Origin: Lyophyllum atratum
Lineage: Eukaryota; Basidiomycota; Agaricomycetes; Agaricales; Lyophyllaceae
Reading direction: 5' to 3'
DNA: 64,000 nt
NCBI GenBank assembly: GCA_014905825.1
Contig: JACGCN010000004.1
Span: forward strand, 248,001-312,000
Numbering within the stretch: the stretch's first letter is position 1; each line of letters begins with the position of its first letter. The notes under the pieces were generated by a model. The model searched no databases. It saw only the letters and a list, made by a program, of their open reading frames with translations, and was not told the origin of the DNA. Below, in pieces: positions 33,501-42,071 of the stretch. The position numbers and the translations under genes were made by a program.

Positions 33501-34706
33501 CTCTCTTCGTTCTTCTTTAGACGGGAACATCTCCTGCATCCTTCTTGACGTTGTATTTTGTGTAGGTCGCACAAAAATAGACGCATTTTGATTCCGAAAT
33601 AGCCTCGTGGTCGGATGCGTGGACCGTCGATCCCGATCAATTCTCGAAATACTCCCGGGATCTTGATCATCACGAGCCTCGTTTTGATATTCGGCTTGGC
33701 GATCCGGTCTTATCTCCTTCGTGGCCTCGTTATCATCGTCTGGTAAGTTCCTCGCGCTTCCTGTATCTTCTTTCTTTGGAGGAGAGAAATCATGATGATC
33801 CGATAAAAATGCTAGAAAGTTCTCGACGTCACGTCGATAGCACGCGCCAAGGATTTCGAAATCATTGGTCGACCAAAATTCGTTCGCCTTTCCACTCGGT
33901 CCCCATTTTGGAATCGGAGGGATGCCTTCTCCTGAGATTATGAGTGAGTCCCTAGCCTTGTTTCTTAATAGGTCAAGATGACTACTTAATTCCGTTAAGA
34001 TCTCTCTCTTTACTGATACTAGTATTCCATATTCATCATCATACCTTCGTACTGATGTTAATAAGGTTCTTAGTAAAGATAACTCTTCAACGAAAAACTC
34101 CCGCATCTCCTTCCGTCCGAGCGGTCGCGGTTTCTCAACATGTAAGTCTTTTCTTAACACAGCATCTCCAAACATTAATGCTGATTCCCACCTTTCCTTT
34201 ATCCTTATAGCCTGACCGCTGCGCTTCGCGAAGAAAGACGAAACATGTAAACATGCTAGAAATTCGACGGTGAATTCGACGATCAATTTAGGATCAATGT
34301 CCTGGTATGAAACTGGGCGACCGATGATGGTCAAAGGTTCGTTATAATTGATATCTTTATGTTTAGAAGTAGGTCCCTTCTGATCTGTCGTGTTTCCCCC
34401 TGGCTCTTCGAGGTGCGGTGGCATTTCCCGATACGGTCGCGCTGAGGAAACCGAAGATGTCGAGGGAGGCAACGGTGATCGTGTCGTCCAGTCAGGGGAG
34501 AAATGTTCAGGTGCGAATCCTTCAAGCATGTCTTCTTGAATCGCGATTCTTCCCTGATCACTTGGCCCAGGCTCGATAGGTTCGATGAGTTCATTATCGA
34601 AGATGGGTTGATTATCGACGATGGGTTGATTAGCAACGGCTAAGGCGGCATCCAATTGAGAGTTCTTCGAATTGTTAGTTTTACGAGCCTTCCCTTTACC
34701 AGCCAT
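27573..34706 (-). CDS. Gag-Pol polyprotein of outer Ty3 element (2377 aa)
   Basis: A single uninterrupted frame from ATG at 34706. An N-terminal Gag region is rich in charged residues (long Arg/Asp/Glu stretch at residues ~340-500). Then come a CCHC knuckle (CRHCGSGKHWDYEC, ~770), an aspartic protease (VIIDSGSDITLIS, ~970), and reverse transcriptase (GFTQLTIDPQD, MPFGFRNGPAVFQ, YIDDIVIF, ~1500). RNase H follows (YSDACDFGLAA ... ITDHAALTW), then integrase with the zinc finger (H...CDICQKSK) and catalytic D,D,E (SMDFITELP, ITDRDTRW, QADGQTEVMNQ). A chromodomain-like tail closes it (IPIYRTRYLGYGPESDLWL). The order protease-RT-RNaseH-integrase marks Ty3/gypsy, and the tail suggests a chromovirus. 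No frameshift or stop is present, so the copy may be competent. Confidence 0.95.
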   Translation of the reverse strand: MAGKGKARKTNNSKNSQLDAALAVANQPIVDNQPIFDNELIEPIEPGPSDQGRIAIQEDMLEGFAPEHFSPDWTTRSPLPPSTSSVSSARPYREMPPHLEEPGGNTTDQKGPTSKHKDINYNEPLTIIGRPVSYQDIDPKLIVEFTVEFLACLHVSSFFAKRSGQAIRIKERWESALMFGDAVLRKDLHVEKPRPLGRKEMREFFVEELSLLRTLLTSVRRYDDEYGILVSVKREILTELSSHLDLLRNKARDSLIISGEGIPPIPKWGPSGKANEFWSTNDFEILGACYRRDVENFLAFLSDHHDFSPPKKEDTGSARNLPDDDNEATKEIRPDRQAEYQNEARDDQDPGSISRIDRDRRSTHPTTRLFRNQNASIFVRPTQNTTSRRMQEMFPSKEERREEKPNRDSPDKDRNHEPRKDRDERDSRDEKYMRRTRGDGDPDPSSSDSDESDAGGPRRGHPRKPHGHKNPKKSGRSDEDARRSKDSAGREPQFENKLKIDVIPEWDGNADTLSRWILRVNSISERSDTIFKQLGSLAPQRLKGAAEIWYYSQSKATRFRMEVDWSTLRDGIAGYYMNHAYMDKQKIKVNKAHYHEPGCTRETPSEYVIRKKELIELVYNYTDREIINEVIASAPAHWTTVLSPHLYEDVDEFQIAVKYYEETLIKLDPPVRYQRNDFNYQSNIREGPNNSSNNRAPYQNFRTARTNLVGWSKATSKPEFPKDDSNVSPRTTPEDKGARPCRHCGSGKHWDYECKYARRGNKNARANLVQSNDEELTAQETYDELYYGLSSDDEEDLDFDEPLQSNSLDAKEDRVEELGGGNIDHTSTSLRALTTNKESVVTKPALNRKSRRRFVKELERSTYQTEAVNDEDRMISLKKLMARPPGCSFLGAKAIEASATINDRRTESVPVIIDSGSDITLISQRTLENMSKPPKIRTGQRIKLIQVTGNTTITGYVILDLIFETEEGPVKLNVEAYVVKGMMTPVILGNDFADQYSLSIIRDDGETRVSFGSSKRTMKVQNITSLGYKDENGHAFKIRALPDFPTKISRVKAHRRAQLKKKRDLIKSRDRKVRSTRQVTILPGISKEVSVYVNYPFKSDALFVERSMSTNKNIDDTYGSPDTLTTRDKPSLHIANFSTFPITIAAGQTLGVAQDPTTWLERLEHTSKEDREKMISHANLIRNLIQDPKLGLGVTQTARSEVDTSINPALGIGIKDDPLAEPPVQGGPKTAETPEDSIDTEQLLREVDLSKELTIEQKASLTKILLRNKEVFGLNGKLGNFDTLVKVPLIPGTKPISIPPFATSPANREIIDKQMDAWISLGVIEPSKSPWAAPVFIVYRNTKPRMVIDLRRLNEAVIPDEFPLPRQEDILQTLAGSQYLSTLDALAGFTQLTIDPQDKEKLAFRTHRGLFHFNRMPFGFRNGPAVFQRVMQGVLAPFLWIFALVYIDDIVIFSRTFEEHLKHIDQVLKAIAASKITLSPVKCHFGYQSLLLLGQKVSRLGLSTHKEKVKAIVDLEEPRDVRTLQMFLGMMVYFSGYVPFYAWIAHPLFQLLKKGSKWRWGEEEREAYELCKQVLTQAPVRAHAMPGLPYRVYSDACDFGLAAILQQVQPIKIRDLRGTKIYERLEKAYRNNEPVPDLVVSLAKEGSDVPANVRWGESFEDTTVYTERVIAYWSRVLQSAERNYSPTEREALALKEGLIKFQPYLEGERIFAITDHAALTWSKTFQNVNRRLLTWGLVFSAFPNMKIVHCAGRVHSNVDPISRLRRRIPIQEGPQVDATESLNLKDIEDPLKDMYEELGPKFEQKLLTVATNYTNSEEETMYEGSYLGTNILITGEESTDIEIPYDTCRAYTVMISLDQTEIHKWREAYQKDVHFAKVLKAIQSQKDRRPEHPQYLYSDDGLVYFEDGLGNTRLCVPSGLKTEVMTDVHDQMSEAAHGGYFKTYNRISATYYWPRMSRDIKIFVKTCDICQKSKPKRHAPLGLLQPIPIPSQPFEVVSMDFITELPESNGFDSILVIVDKMTKYAIFIPTTTKITEDATARLFLPHIVSKFGIPRQVITDRDTRWRNDFWKELCHLMGMRRALTTSYHPQADGQTEVMNQYLEITLRAYIGPERDNWDELLDVLALSYNTSPHTATGFSPAYLLRGFHPNTDSTMMHAPGGITRPLNSQDSNEIGSLHEKAFNMAEEFKAERQRATDAMTLSQAYQKRTYDQNHLDIEFEEGDQVILNPHSLKLLKKEKGRGKKLLMKYDGPFEILQKISPVAYRLRLPPTYKIHPVINIAHLEKYSTSPKEFGKRQTKELNRGDFKEEEWFDVERIVAESWRKGRNGRRIPIYRTRYLGYGPESDLWLTKEELGNAPSVLQNWYEGRGKKSASKPQ

Positions 34707-34781
34707 AGTATTGGTATCAGATTTATTGAATGAATAAACTGACGAAGTGAAACGATTCTGTTTAAACTTGTAAGACTATTT

Positions 34782-34797
34782 CCGGGTGTGTCCACCA
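34782..34797 (-). other. Primer-binding site of outer Ty3 element
   Basis: Reverse strand reads TGGTGGACACACCCGG, one nucleotide inside the 5' LTR. It would pair with a tRNA 3' end of the form ...GTCCACCA. The tRNA identity was not determined. Confidence 0.65.
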
Positions 34798-34798
34798 A

Positions 34799-35593
34799 TG
34801 TTACGGTTCGGCGTAATTTTGGTGTATTCCTTGAATACACGCGTAAGTAGGTCTTTTAAGAAGTAAATTCGAATGTTTACTTAGAACGGTCGTTAACGTG
34901 AGAGTTTACGACTTAGAAGATGAAATCTGAATGCAAATGAATCTTAAAGTTTAAAAGATCGAAATCACGCGTCAGAGATCTCGAAGGCCAGCGCGGGGCT
35001 TTGGTCTTCGGGATTTGGCTATGAATACCAGCGCGGAGCTTTGATATTCGTAGTCTTAAGATCTATCAATAGCGCGAAGCTTTATTGCTAGGATCTTTCT
35101 GAGGTTGATTTCAAGTTTCTAACTTAGAATCTTATTCACACAGTGATAGTACGGGTTAAAGAAGTTATCCTTATTCATTTGGTACTACAGACTATATATA
35201 CAGGTATCTAAACTAATCTAGAACGTTCTACCCGGTTCTCAAACGATTGAGAGCCTTGTAGCCGACTTCGCGATGATTCTCGACACTTACCGCTAAGTCG
35301 GATGCCGGTTCCGTTGTTTGTTTGGCAACGACTTGTTTGCCATCAACGGTTTAGGCGCCCGACGCGACGTTCCGAGGATCTCGTCGAGTATCGTCGAATC
35401 CCGTATCTTTATAGTCATTTAAGATGTTCTTAATGAAACGTAAAAGTTAAAATGGGTTCATATCAGTTGAATGATACGTATATCGCGCTACTGTTAGGAT
35501 GACTATGGTGAATAGTAATCAAAGGTAAGAAAGATAAAAGAAATGTAATCAACATTGTCTAACTTGAGGTAAGTGTATCGATGTACTACAACA
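34799..35593 (-). repeat. 5' LTR (transcriptional sense) of outer Ty3 element
   Basis: Complete 795-bp LTR, with TG...CA ends on either strand. It holds three short repeated motifs of the form AGCGCGGRGCTTTG / AGCGCGAAGCTTT at about 34990-35085. These could be regulatory repeats. Confidence 0.92.
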
Positions 35594-35598
35594 GTCGC

Positions 35599-36387
35599 TC
35601 GAAAACGCGACTGAGGAGACCCATTTGGTGTGGCCCCTCAGCACCTTCACCTCTGCACCTGTCGACACATCCCACACCAGCACAGAATGGTCATGCGAGC
35701 CAGACACAATGTGGCTGCCGTCGCTCGAAAACGCGACTGAGAAGACCGAGCCGGTGTGGCCCTCCAGCACCTTCACCTCTGCACCTGTCGACACATCCCA
35801 TACCCGCACAGAATGGTCATGCGAGCCAGACACAATGTGGCTGCCGTTGCCTGAAAATGCGACTGAGTTGACCGAGTTGGTGTGGCCCCTCAGCACCTTC
35901 ACCTCTGCACCTGTCGACGCATCCCACATCCGCACAGAATGGTCATCTGAGCCAGACACAATCTGTGTGCCGTCACTCGAAAACATGACTGAGGAGACCG
36001 AGCCCGTGTGGCCCTCCAGCACCTTCACCTCTGCACCTGTCGACACATCCCACACCCGCACAGAATGGTCACGGGAGCCAGACACAATGTGGCTGCCATC
36101 GCTTGAAAATGCGACTGTGGAGACCCAGTTCGTGTGTCCCTTCAGCACCTTCACCTCTGCACCTGTCGACACGTCCCACACCCTCACAGACGACTTGTCA
36201 TACGAGCCAGACACAATCTGTGTGCCGTCGCTCGAAAACACGACTGAGTTGACCCAGTCCGTGTGTCCCTTCAGCACCTTCACCTCTGCACCTGTTGATG
36301 CATCCCACACCCGCACAGAATGGTCACACGATCCAGACACAATGTGGCTGCCGTCGCTCGAAAACGCGACTGAGTTGACCCAGTCGG
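35599..36387 (-). pseudogene. NLR-C WD40 piece 2, between hAT and Ty3
   Basis: Open minus-strand frame of 263 codons with six complete WD40 blades and the start of another (SSVAFSSD). It is bounded by the hAT TSD (36380-36387) on one side and the Ty3 TSD (35594-35598) on the other. Its blades are very like those of the 5' piece (HIVSGSCDHSVRVWD occurs in both). No start codon or promoter is expected of its own. Confidence 0.92.
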
Positions 36388-36560
36388 TAGATATTATCAA
36401 GGGTTTGTATACCCTCGAGGGTCCATTGTGAGGGTAGGTGAGGGTAAGGGTCTGGGTATGGATATTGAAACCCACAAGTGACCCGGTACCCGTGCAGAGG
36501 GTATGGCACGTTTTGATGCCTAAAAGGAGAGCACCGAAATCCCCGAAACACGTGGCACAA
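36388..36560 (+). repeat. hAT left end with GGGTA-type subterminal repeats
   Basis: The terminal TAGA is followed by many short GGGT/GGGTA motifs on both strands (AGGGTAGG, AGGGTAAGGGTCTGGGTA, ACCCGGTACCCGT). Such clusters are the usual binding sites for the hAT transposase. The right end carries the same kind of cluster. Confidence 0.7.
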
Positions 36561-36672
36561 AACCCAAAACCTTAATTCTCATAACTATAGGCCCCAGTAC
36601 ACAAAAAAAGCTCGATCGTGTTTGCAAAGTGCTTGTCCACAAAAACTATACTACACTACTTCTCTGCTTAAC

Positions 36673-39600
36673 ATGTCTCAAACTGCCGCATCCTCCCTTG
36701 GCCCTCGTCAACGCAAGCCAACCGCACGAGCTCTTGCAAGTGCTGAATTCTTTCAAAAGAAAAAGGTACCTGCCGACAAATCTAAAAGTGAGTGACATAT
36801 CAATGTGTACGCCTATCAGACTGACCCTGGAATAAGAACATGAAGCCCCTGTTCTGGAGGATTCTGATGAAGATACCAATCACCCGATTCAGTGTGGTTC
36901 GGATGGAGATGGAACGCGTGATGAATCCACTTACTCTGAGTTGCCGCCACTTGTTGATCATGTTGACTCTGATGACGAGGACATGCCTGTTATGGTTGGT
37001 GAGTCTGATGAGGAAGACGAAGATGGTAACGAAGATACCAACGACGTCAAGGAAGGTGGGCATGGGCGTGGTGATGAAACCCCAGCATCGGAGCTGAGTA
37101 CGTGCCTTCCCTCTCGAAGTTGTGATATCAAAAGAGCTAACACAACATTAATAAAGAACGGCTGTCCACTGAGTGGCGCTCACCTATATACGCCTTCTTC
37201 AAGCCCATGCCGTTAGTCCTCGAGATTGATGGCCGCCGTGTCCACCAGTTTGTCTGTAGCGCAAAAAGCTGCAAGGGCCGAGGCCGCGATGCACGGACAG
37301 TCAATCGTTACCTCGACACGAAGGATGCGCGATCCACCAGTAATCTACGTAAGCACGCCAAGACATGCTGGGGCATCGAGGCCATTGCCGCTGCTGATGC
37401 CACGAAGGATGTCGATGCTGCTCGCGAGGTCATCCGCATGGCCGGCGGGCGTGATGGCTCGATTACTGCTGCATTCGAGAGGATCAAAAAAAGTGGGGCT
37501 GTCAGTTACTCCCATAGACCACACACGGATGAAGAAACTAGGTCAGTGTCGATCTAATGGATGTTATAATCACTCACAGCATATCAGGGCCGAAATATGT
37601 CGCTGGGTCTGCGAGGCAAAACGGCCGTTCAAGATCATCGGCGATCGTGCGTTGTTGTCCCTCCTAAAGACCGGACGACCCCAACGTCATATCCCTTCCC
37701 CAGCGACGGTGTCTTGGGATGTGAAGCGAGTCTTCGTGCGTGTTCGTGAAAGAATAGCTAGAATGCTGCAGGTACGTCATCAGCTATCAATATTGTGATA
37801 CACTGAGGAACTTACCATAAATAGGAGCACGATGGTGCCCTGAGCTTCGCAACAGATGCGTGGACATCTCCAAACCATAAGGCCTACGTCGCGGTCACAG
37901 TTCACTTCGAACATGACGGCAAACCGATTTCGATGCTGCTGGACCTCGTTGAAGTCTCCCGGTCCCATAGTGGTATTCACCTAGCAGAAGCCTTTGCCCA
38001 AATCCTGAGCGACTTCGGAATCGAGCACAAAGTAAGTATCTTACTGGATTCCACCATTTTAACGACTCACCGAGGTACCCAGATGCTAAGCATCACCTGT
38101 GATAATGCTTCGAATAACGACACCATGATTGAGGCGCTCTCCTACACAATTGATAATTTTCCTGGCGCGCCGAACCAAACTCGATGCTTCACTCACATTC
38201 TCAATCTCGTGTGTAAGAGCATCTTGAAGCCATTTGATCCACCAAAAGCGAAGGCCAAGGAGGCGATTGACGAAGCTGCAAAGGAGATGGCAGCCCTTGC
38301 TGATGCGATCAGAGATAAGGCAGGTGAGGACGAGCGTGACATTGAGACAGAGGATAATGTAGATGGGTGGGTTGATGAGACGGTGGTGATGAGCGATGAT
38401 GAGCGCGAGAGTCTCAACGAGTCAGTCCAACCACTGCGTGTCTTGCTGGCGAAGGTGAGTTGAAATGGAGATTAGATCTGAGCTTCAAATTTTGATGCGT
38501 CATTGCACAGGTTCGTGCAACAGCGTTCGCACTGAAGAACTCGCCAACCCTCCTCTTGCCCAAATGGTTCTCAATTCTCGAGGAACTCAAGTTGCCCAGC
38601 CGGATGATGCCACGGGACGTCTCAACAAGGTGGAATTCTACCTATGATATGCTTGTCTTTGCTGTGGACTATCGGGCGGCTATCGACAAGATCACAGGCG
38701 ATCGTCAAGCTAAGATACGAAAGTATGAGCTTATTGAGGAGGATTGGGTATTGGTGAAGCAGCTCCGTGACGTTTTGTTGGTGCGTTGTCCGTCATCTTG
38801 GGACTTCCTTATCAATTCTGACAATTCACAGATTCTAAAGGATGCGACCCTATTTTTCTCTCGAAAGACTCCAAACATCGCCACTGTTATACCTGCCATG
38901 GATCACATCGATAAGTACCTCGCCACCGCTGCTACAAGCAAACGGTTCAATCCAGCCATCAAAGCTGCCCTGGCTATCGGAAAAACTACCCTGAATCGTT
39001 ATTACAACAAAACCGATTATTCTGAGATCTACCGTATTGCGATGAGTACGTCTTTCATTTACTCTTAACCCTCGCATACTGATGCATGTTTGCCAGTCCT
39101 CCATCCTCGTCATAAACTTCAGTACTTCAAGAATGCTAGCTGGGAGGATGACTGGGTCGAGGCCGCCGAGGAGATTTTTCGAACAGAATTCGACCGTTCG
39201 TATGCTGCTGCAGATGTTGAGAGTGATGGAGAGATGGAGACTGAGACCTCACCGTCATTCCAGGTAAGTATATCACTCTGTTTTGTGGTCATTACTCTAA
39301 GATAAGACTTAGGCCAAGTCTGCGAAGAAGGTCAACATTTTCGACGCCCTCCCCGCCCTCACTGCTCCCAAGGCCGCCGACCTTCGCTCTGAAATCGATC
39401 GATACCTGAGCACTGACCCCGAGCACGTGGAGGACGTTCTTGTCTGGTGGGTTGAGCGCCGGCACATCTATCCGCGCCTCTCTCGTATGGCTCTTGATTA
39501 CTTGTCCGTACCAGGTGTGTGCCTCATGCTACGAATGATGATTGTATTAAGCTGATACCCGGTTTTATGTAGCCACATCTGTTGATGTGGAACGCGTGTT

Positions 39601-39796
39601 TAGCCAGGGCCGGCTTCTTTTATCGCACCTTCGAGGCCGTCTCTCGGTCCAATCTACGCGAGCTCAGCTCTGTGTTGGAGCTTGGAGCCAGCTTGGGCTG
39701 GTTAAGGATGCCGACATCAAGATAGGTACCAGTGGGCCTGAGGTTGAGGGTGACGAGGAGGAGCTTGCCTTGGACTGGGACCGCATTATAGGGTAG
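36673..39796 (+). CDS. hAT transposase with BED finger
   Basis: A multi-exon gene starting MSQTAASSLGPRQRK. After an acidic N-terminal region comes a BED-type zinc finger (FVCSAKSCKGRG ... STSNLRKHAKTCWG). The RNase H-like catalytic fold follows, with a first Asp in SFATDAWTSPNHKAY, a second in ITCDNASNN, and the conserved DVSTRWNSTYDML. The C-terminal hAT dimerisation region reads VWWVERRHIYPRLSRMALDY ... SVDVERVFSQGR and holds the catalytic Glu. About nine short introns are inferred, for example GTGAGTGAC...AATAAG after DKSK and GTACGTG...AATAAAG after SELK. Stop at 39794-39796. No lesion was found, so the element may have been autonomous before or after it took on its cargo. Confidence 0.88.
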
Positions 39797-39905
39797 CTAA
39801 CATGTACTCTCGTATTTACAAGCGCGACTCGAGGGTAGTCCAAATTTGGAGCAAATCAGGGCAGGCAGAAATAAGTCGCACAAAGTTCTGCAAATTCTGA
39901 AATTG

Positions 39906-39936
39906 GAAGTCATGTGATGCAAAAATGGATATGTGC
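39906..39936 (+). repeat. Left half of the palindromic insertion target in the hAT tail
   Basis: A 27-nt arm (39906-39932) plus the loop GTGC (39933-39936). The matching arm, reversed, is at 52607-52633, on the far side of the Ngaro-like DNA. Joined in the count, the empty site is a 58-bp near-perfect hairpin with a 4-nt loop. Confidence 0.85.
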
Positions 39937-40666
39937 ATTTCACGCGTGTTTCCGAACACTGACGCATGTTTCCGAACACCGATGCATTTCTAATCAAATA
40001 CGAGCGATGTACATACGATGCCGTACAAGCGGGAAAGGGGCCTCAGAGGCCTTTCGACATGAGAAACCTGGGGGGGATCTGAGTGAGAAGGCTACAGAAA
40101 ACCCATAACAAACAGAAAATGTGGCAGAATATGTACAATACTAATAAAGAAAAGAAAAGGAAACAGAGAGGTGCTACAAAAAACAAAAACAATCAATACA
40201 ACGAAAAAGGACATCCAACAGAAAAGGAAGGGGTGGGTGGGGTCAGAGAATCCCCGAAGACGAGTACACGAGAGAGAGGTACGCAGAGAGAGAGAGGATC
40301 CGAGGACACGCGAAGGAAGGAGGGTGTATGCGCAAACGACGAACAGGTGACCGTGGTTGCGGATCAAGGAGCACAGGTCATGTGTTCGCGTTTGGCGTGA
40401 AACCCGTTCCTCTCTCATCCCGTGCCTCCTTTCAGAGGACTCCCATTTCACGCGTGTTTCCGAACACTGACGCATGTTTCCGAACACCGATGCATTTCTA
40501 ATCAAATACGAGCGATGTACATACGATGCCGTACAAGCGGGAAAGGGGCCTCAGAGGCCTTTCGACATGAGAAACCTGGGGGGGATCTGAGTGAGAAGGC
40601 TACAGAAAACCCGAAGAGAAGCAAGCCCAAGCGCATCGGGAGCCTGAGAACGATGAACCCGAACAG

Positions 40667-41893
40667 TCAAGCAGAAGGGCGAAGCAATCCTGCCTTCCTA
40701 AGTTCCGAGGGGCGGATCAACCCCGCGGCCTTCAGCACGGGCGTGAGAAGCTCGGCATATAAGGGTGCAATAATTTCGAGGGACCTCCAGTAACGCAGGA
40801 ATGATTCCGAAGACCAACGGCCCATAAGTTTGACAATGTCAGGCGGAACGCCCGCGAGTAATAGATATGTGGTACCACCAATTCGAAAACAGTGTCCTGA
40901 AATGGTTGGGAAGTTGAACGTTTTCAAGATGGCATTGCAACGAATAAGAAACTTCCGCTTCGTAAGGGCGACAAGACTTCCGTGAGAAGACCTGTATGCG
41001 GCTAGTGTCCCATCATCAGACATGAAGTTCAGAGCGCGATGTCTATCCAGTGCTGCAATCGCGTCGTTACGAACTTGGCGTGTAATTATGACGTTCTCGC
41101 CACGCTTACCGCCCGTTTTTGTTCGTGGAAGGTGCAGAACCCTCGAACCGTTGACGTTGGGTCTTTTGAGATCCGACCACTTTGGTATGTCAGCCGTAAT
41201 GTATTTCACCTCGCGCGGTGCAAGAAATTCGCCCAAGCGAATTTGACCCCAGAAGGAGGTTAGAGCCACGCATAGTACGCAAGCGTCGAAAGGATCATTT
41301 GGCTCTAGCAGTTTCTGTAGACAATCGAGCATTTCTTCTGTCACTGCCGGACGCTGAGGTCGTATTGAAGACAGTGGCCGTAGGTTTTCGGACCCTTTGA
41401 CAACGTACTTCAGCATCAGTCCGCCAAGATACGGGACGTTGTTCTCGATATGCCACTTCCTTATACCAGAACATTTGTTACTGATAGTCTTCCCTGCCAG
41501 TGTACCAGTGAAGGAGGCCGCGAAGGCGCACAGAAGGTCCTCGGAAGCAGGCAGACACTCGTGTAATGGGATGTTGTTTTCGGCAGCAAAGTGTAAGAGC
41601 TGGGTTACACCATTTTCATAACGAGCAGCTGTCGAATCTCGCCATGCGTGGCGAATTGCGTTATCGATACGGGCGCGATGTGCACCGCGCGCAACCCATG
41701 AGCGTGATATGCTGGTCACAGCGTTCTTCCGGGTATTCCTTCGAAGTTGTCTGTACCGTGACGGTCGAGTACGACGGACCGTCAAACCACCCGGCTTGTT
41801 GGACCGCTGAACAGGTGAACGAAACTGTCGCGTAGTGAACTCAGCAGTGAATTTCTCCACATCGTCCCTGATGCGCCTTCGACTAGAGTGCAT
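40667..41893 (-). CDS. Tyrosine recombinase of the outer Ngaro-like copy (408 aa)
   Basis: Replaces the integrase of LTR elements. An N-terminal core-binding region (WRDSTAARYENGVTQLLHF) is followed by the catalytic domain: Arg in WGQIRLGEFL, Lys in RTKTGGKRG, His-x-x-Arg in SGHCFRIGGT, GRWSS in the second His/Trp position, and the Tyr in SFLRYWR. All expected catalytic positions are present. It is predicted to insert the circular element by strand exchange without target duplication. Confidence 0.88.
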   Translation of the reverse strand: MHSSRRRIRDDVEKFTAEFTTRQFRSPVQRSNKPGGLTVRRTRPSRYRQLRRNTRKNAVTSISRSWVARGAHRARIDNAIRHAWRDSTAARYENGVTQLLHFAAENNIPLHECLPASEDLLCAFAASFTGTLAGKTISNKCSGIRKWHIENNVPYLGGLMLKYVVKGSENLRPLSSIRPQRPAVTEEMLDCLQKLLEPNDPFDACVLCVALTSFWGQIRLGEFLAPREVKYITADIPKWSDLKRPNVNGSRVLHLPRTKTGGKRGENVIITRQVRNDAIAALDRHRALNFMSDDGTLAAYRSSHGSLVALTKRKFLIRCNAILKTFNFPTISGHCFRIGGTTYLLLAGVPPDIVKLMGRWSSESFLRYWRSLEIIAPLYAELLTPVLKAAGLIRPSELRKAGLLRPSA

Positions 41894-42071
41894 TTCGGTT
41901 GTATGCGCAAGAAAGGCAGTGGAACCGCGAAGTCAGCCTCATTTACTTTGGACCCCAACCTTCGAGTAGTAGTCAGCCACCGCACGGGACCAGCCCGAAC
42001 TGGGGCCTCATATGGAAAGGCGGGGTATGGAAAGGCGGGGTAACACATCGTAATTTCGTGTAATGTTACAT

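Larger units (their letters stand above)
19992..35593 (-). mobile_element. Ty3-type LTR retrotransposon with extra 3' gene (host of a nested Ty3)
   Basis: Minus-strand element with 795-bp LTRs (TGTTAC...CAACA on the plus strand) and 5-bp TSD GTCGC at 19987-19991 and 35594-35598. The span is 15,602 bp; without the nested element and its 5-bp duplication it is 10,017 bp. In reading order it has the 5' LTR at 34799-35593, primer site, gag-pol (34706-27573), a spliced accessory gene (27462-26394), a polypurine tract, and the 3' LTR. The 3' LTR is split into 26371-25726 and 20140-19992 by the inner element. The two LTRs differ at five positions, all transitions, so the insertion is young. Confidence 0.95.

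Noticed and set aside
35625..36431. Long open frame (268 codons) on the plus strand over the WD40 array, with similar ones at 6712-7485 and 52907-53371.
   Set aside because: These are antisense shadows of the repeated WD40 codons, with the same repeated peptide in every copy and no family match.
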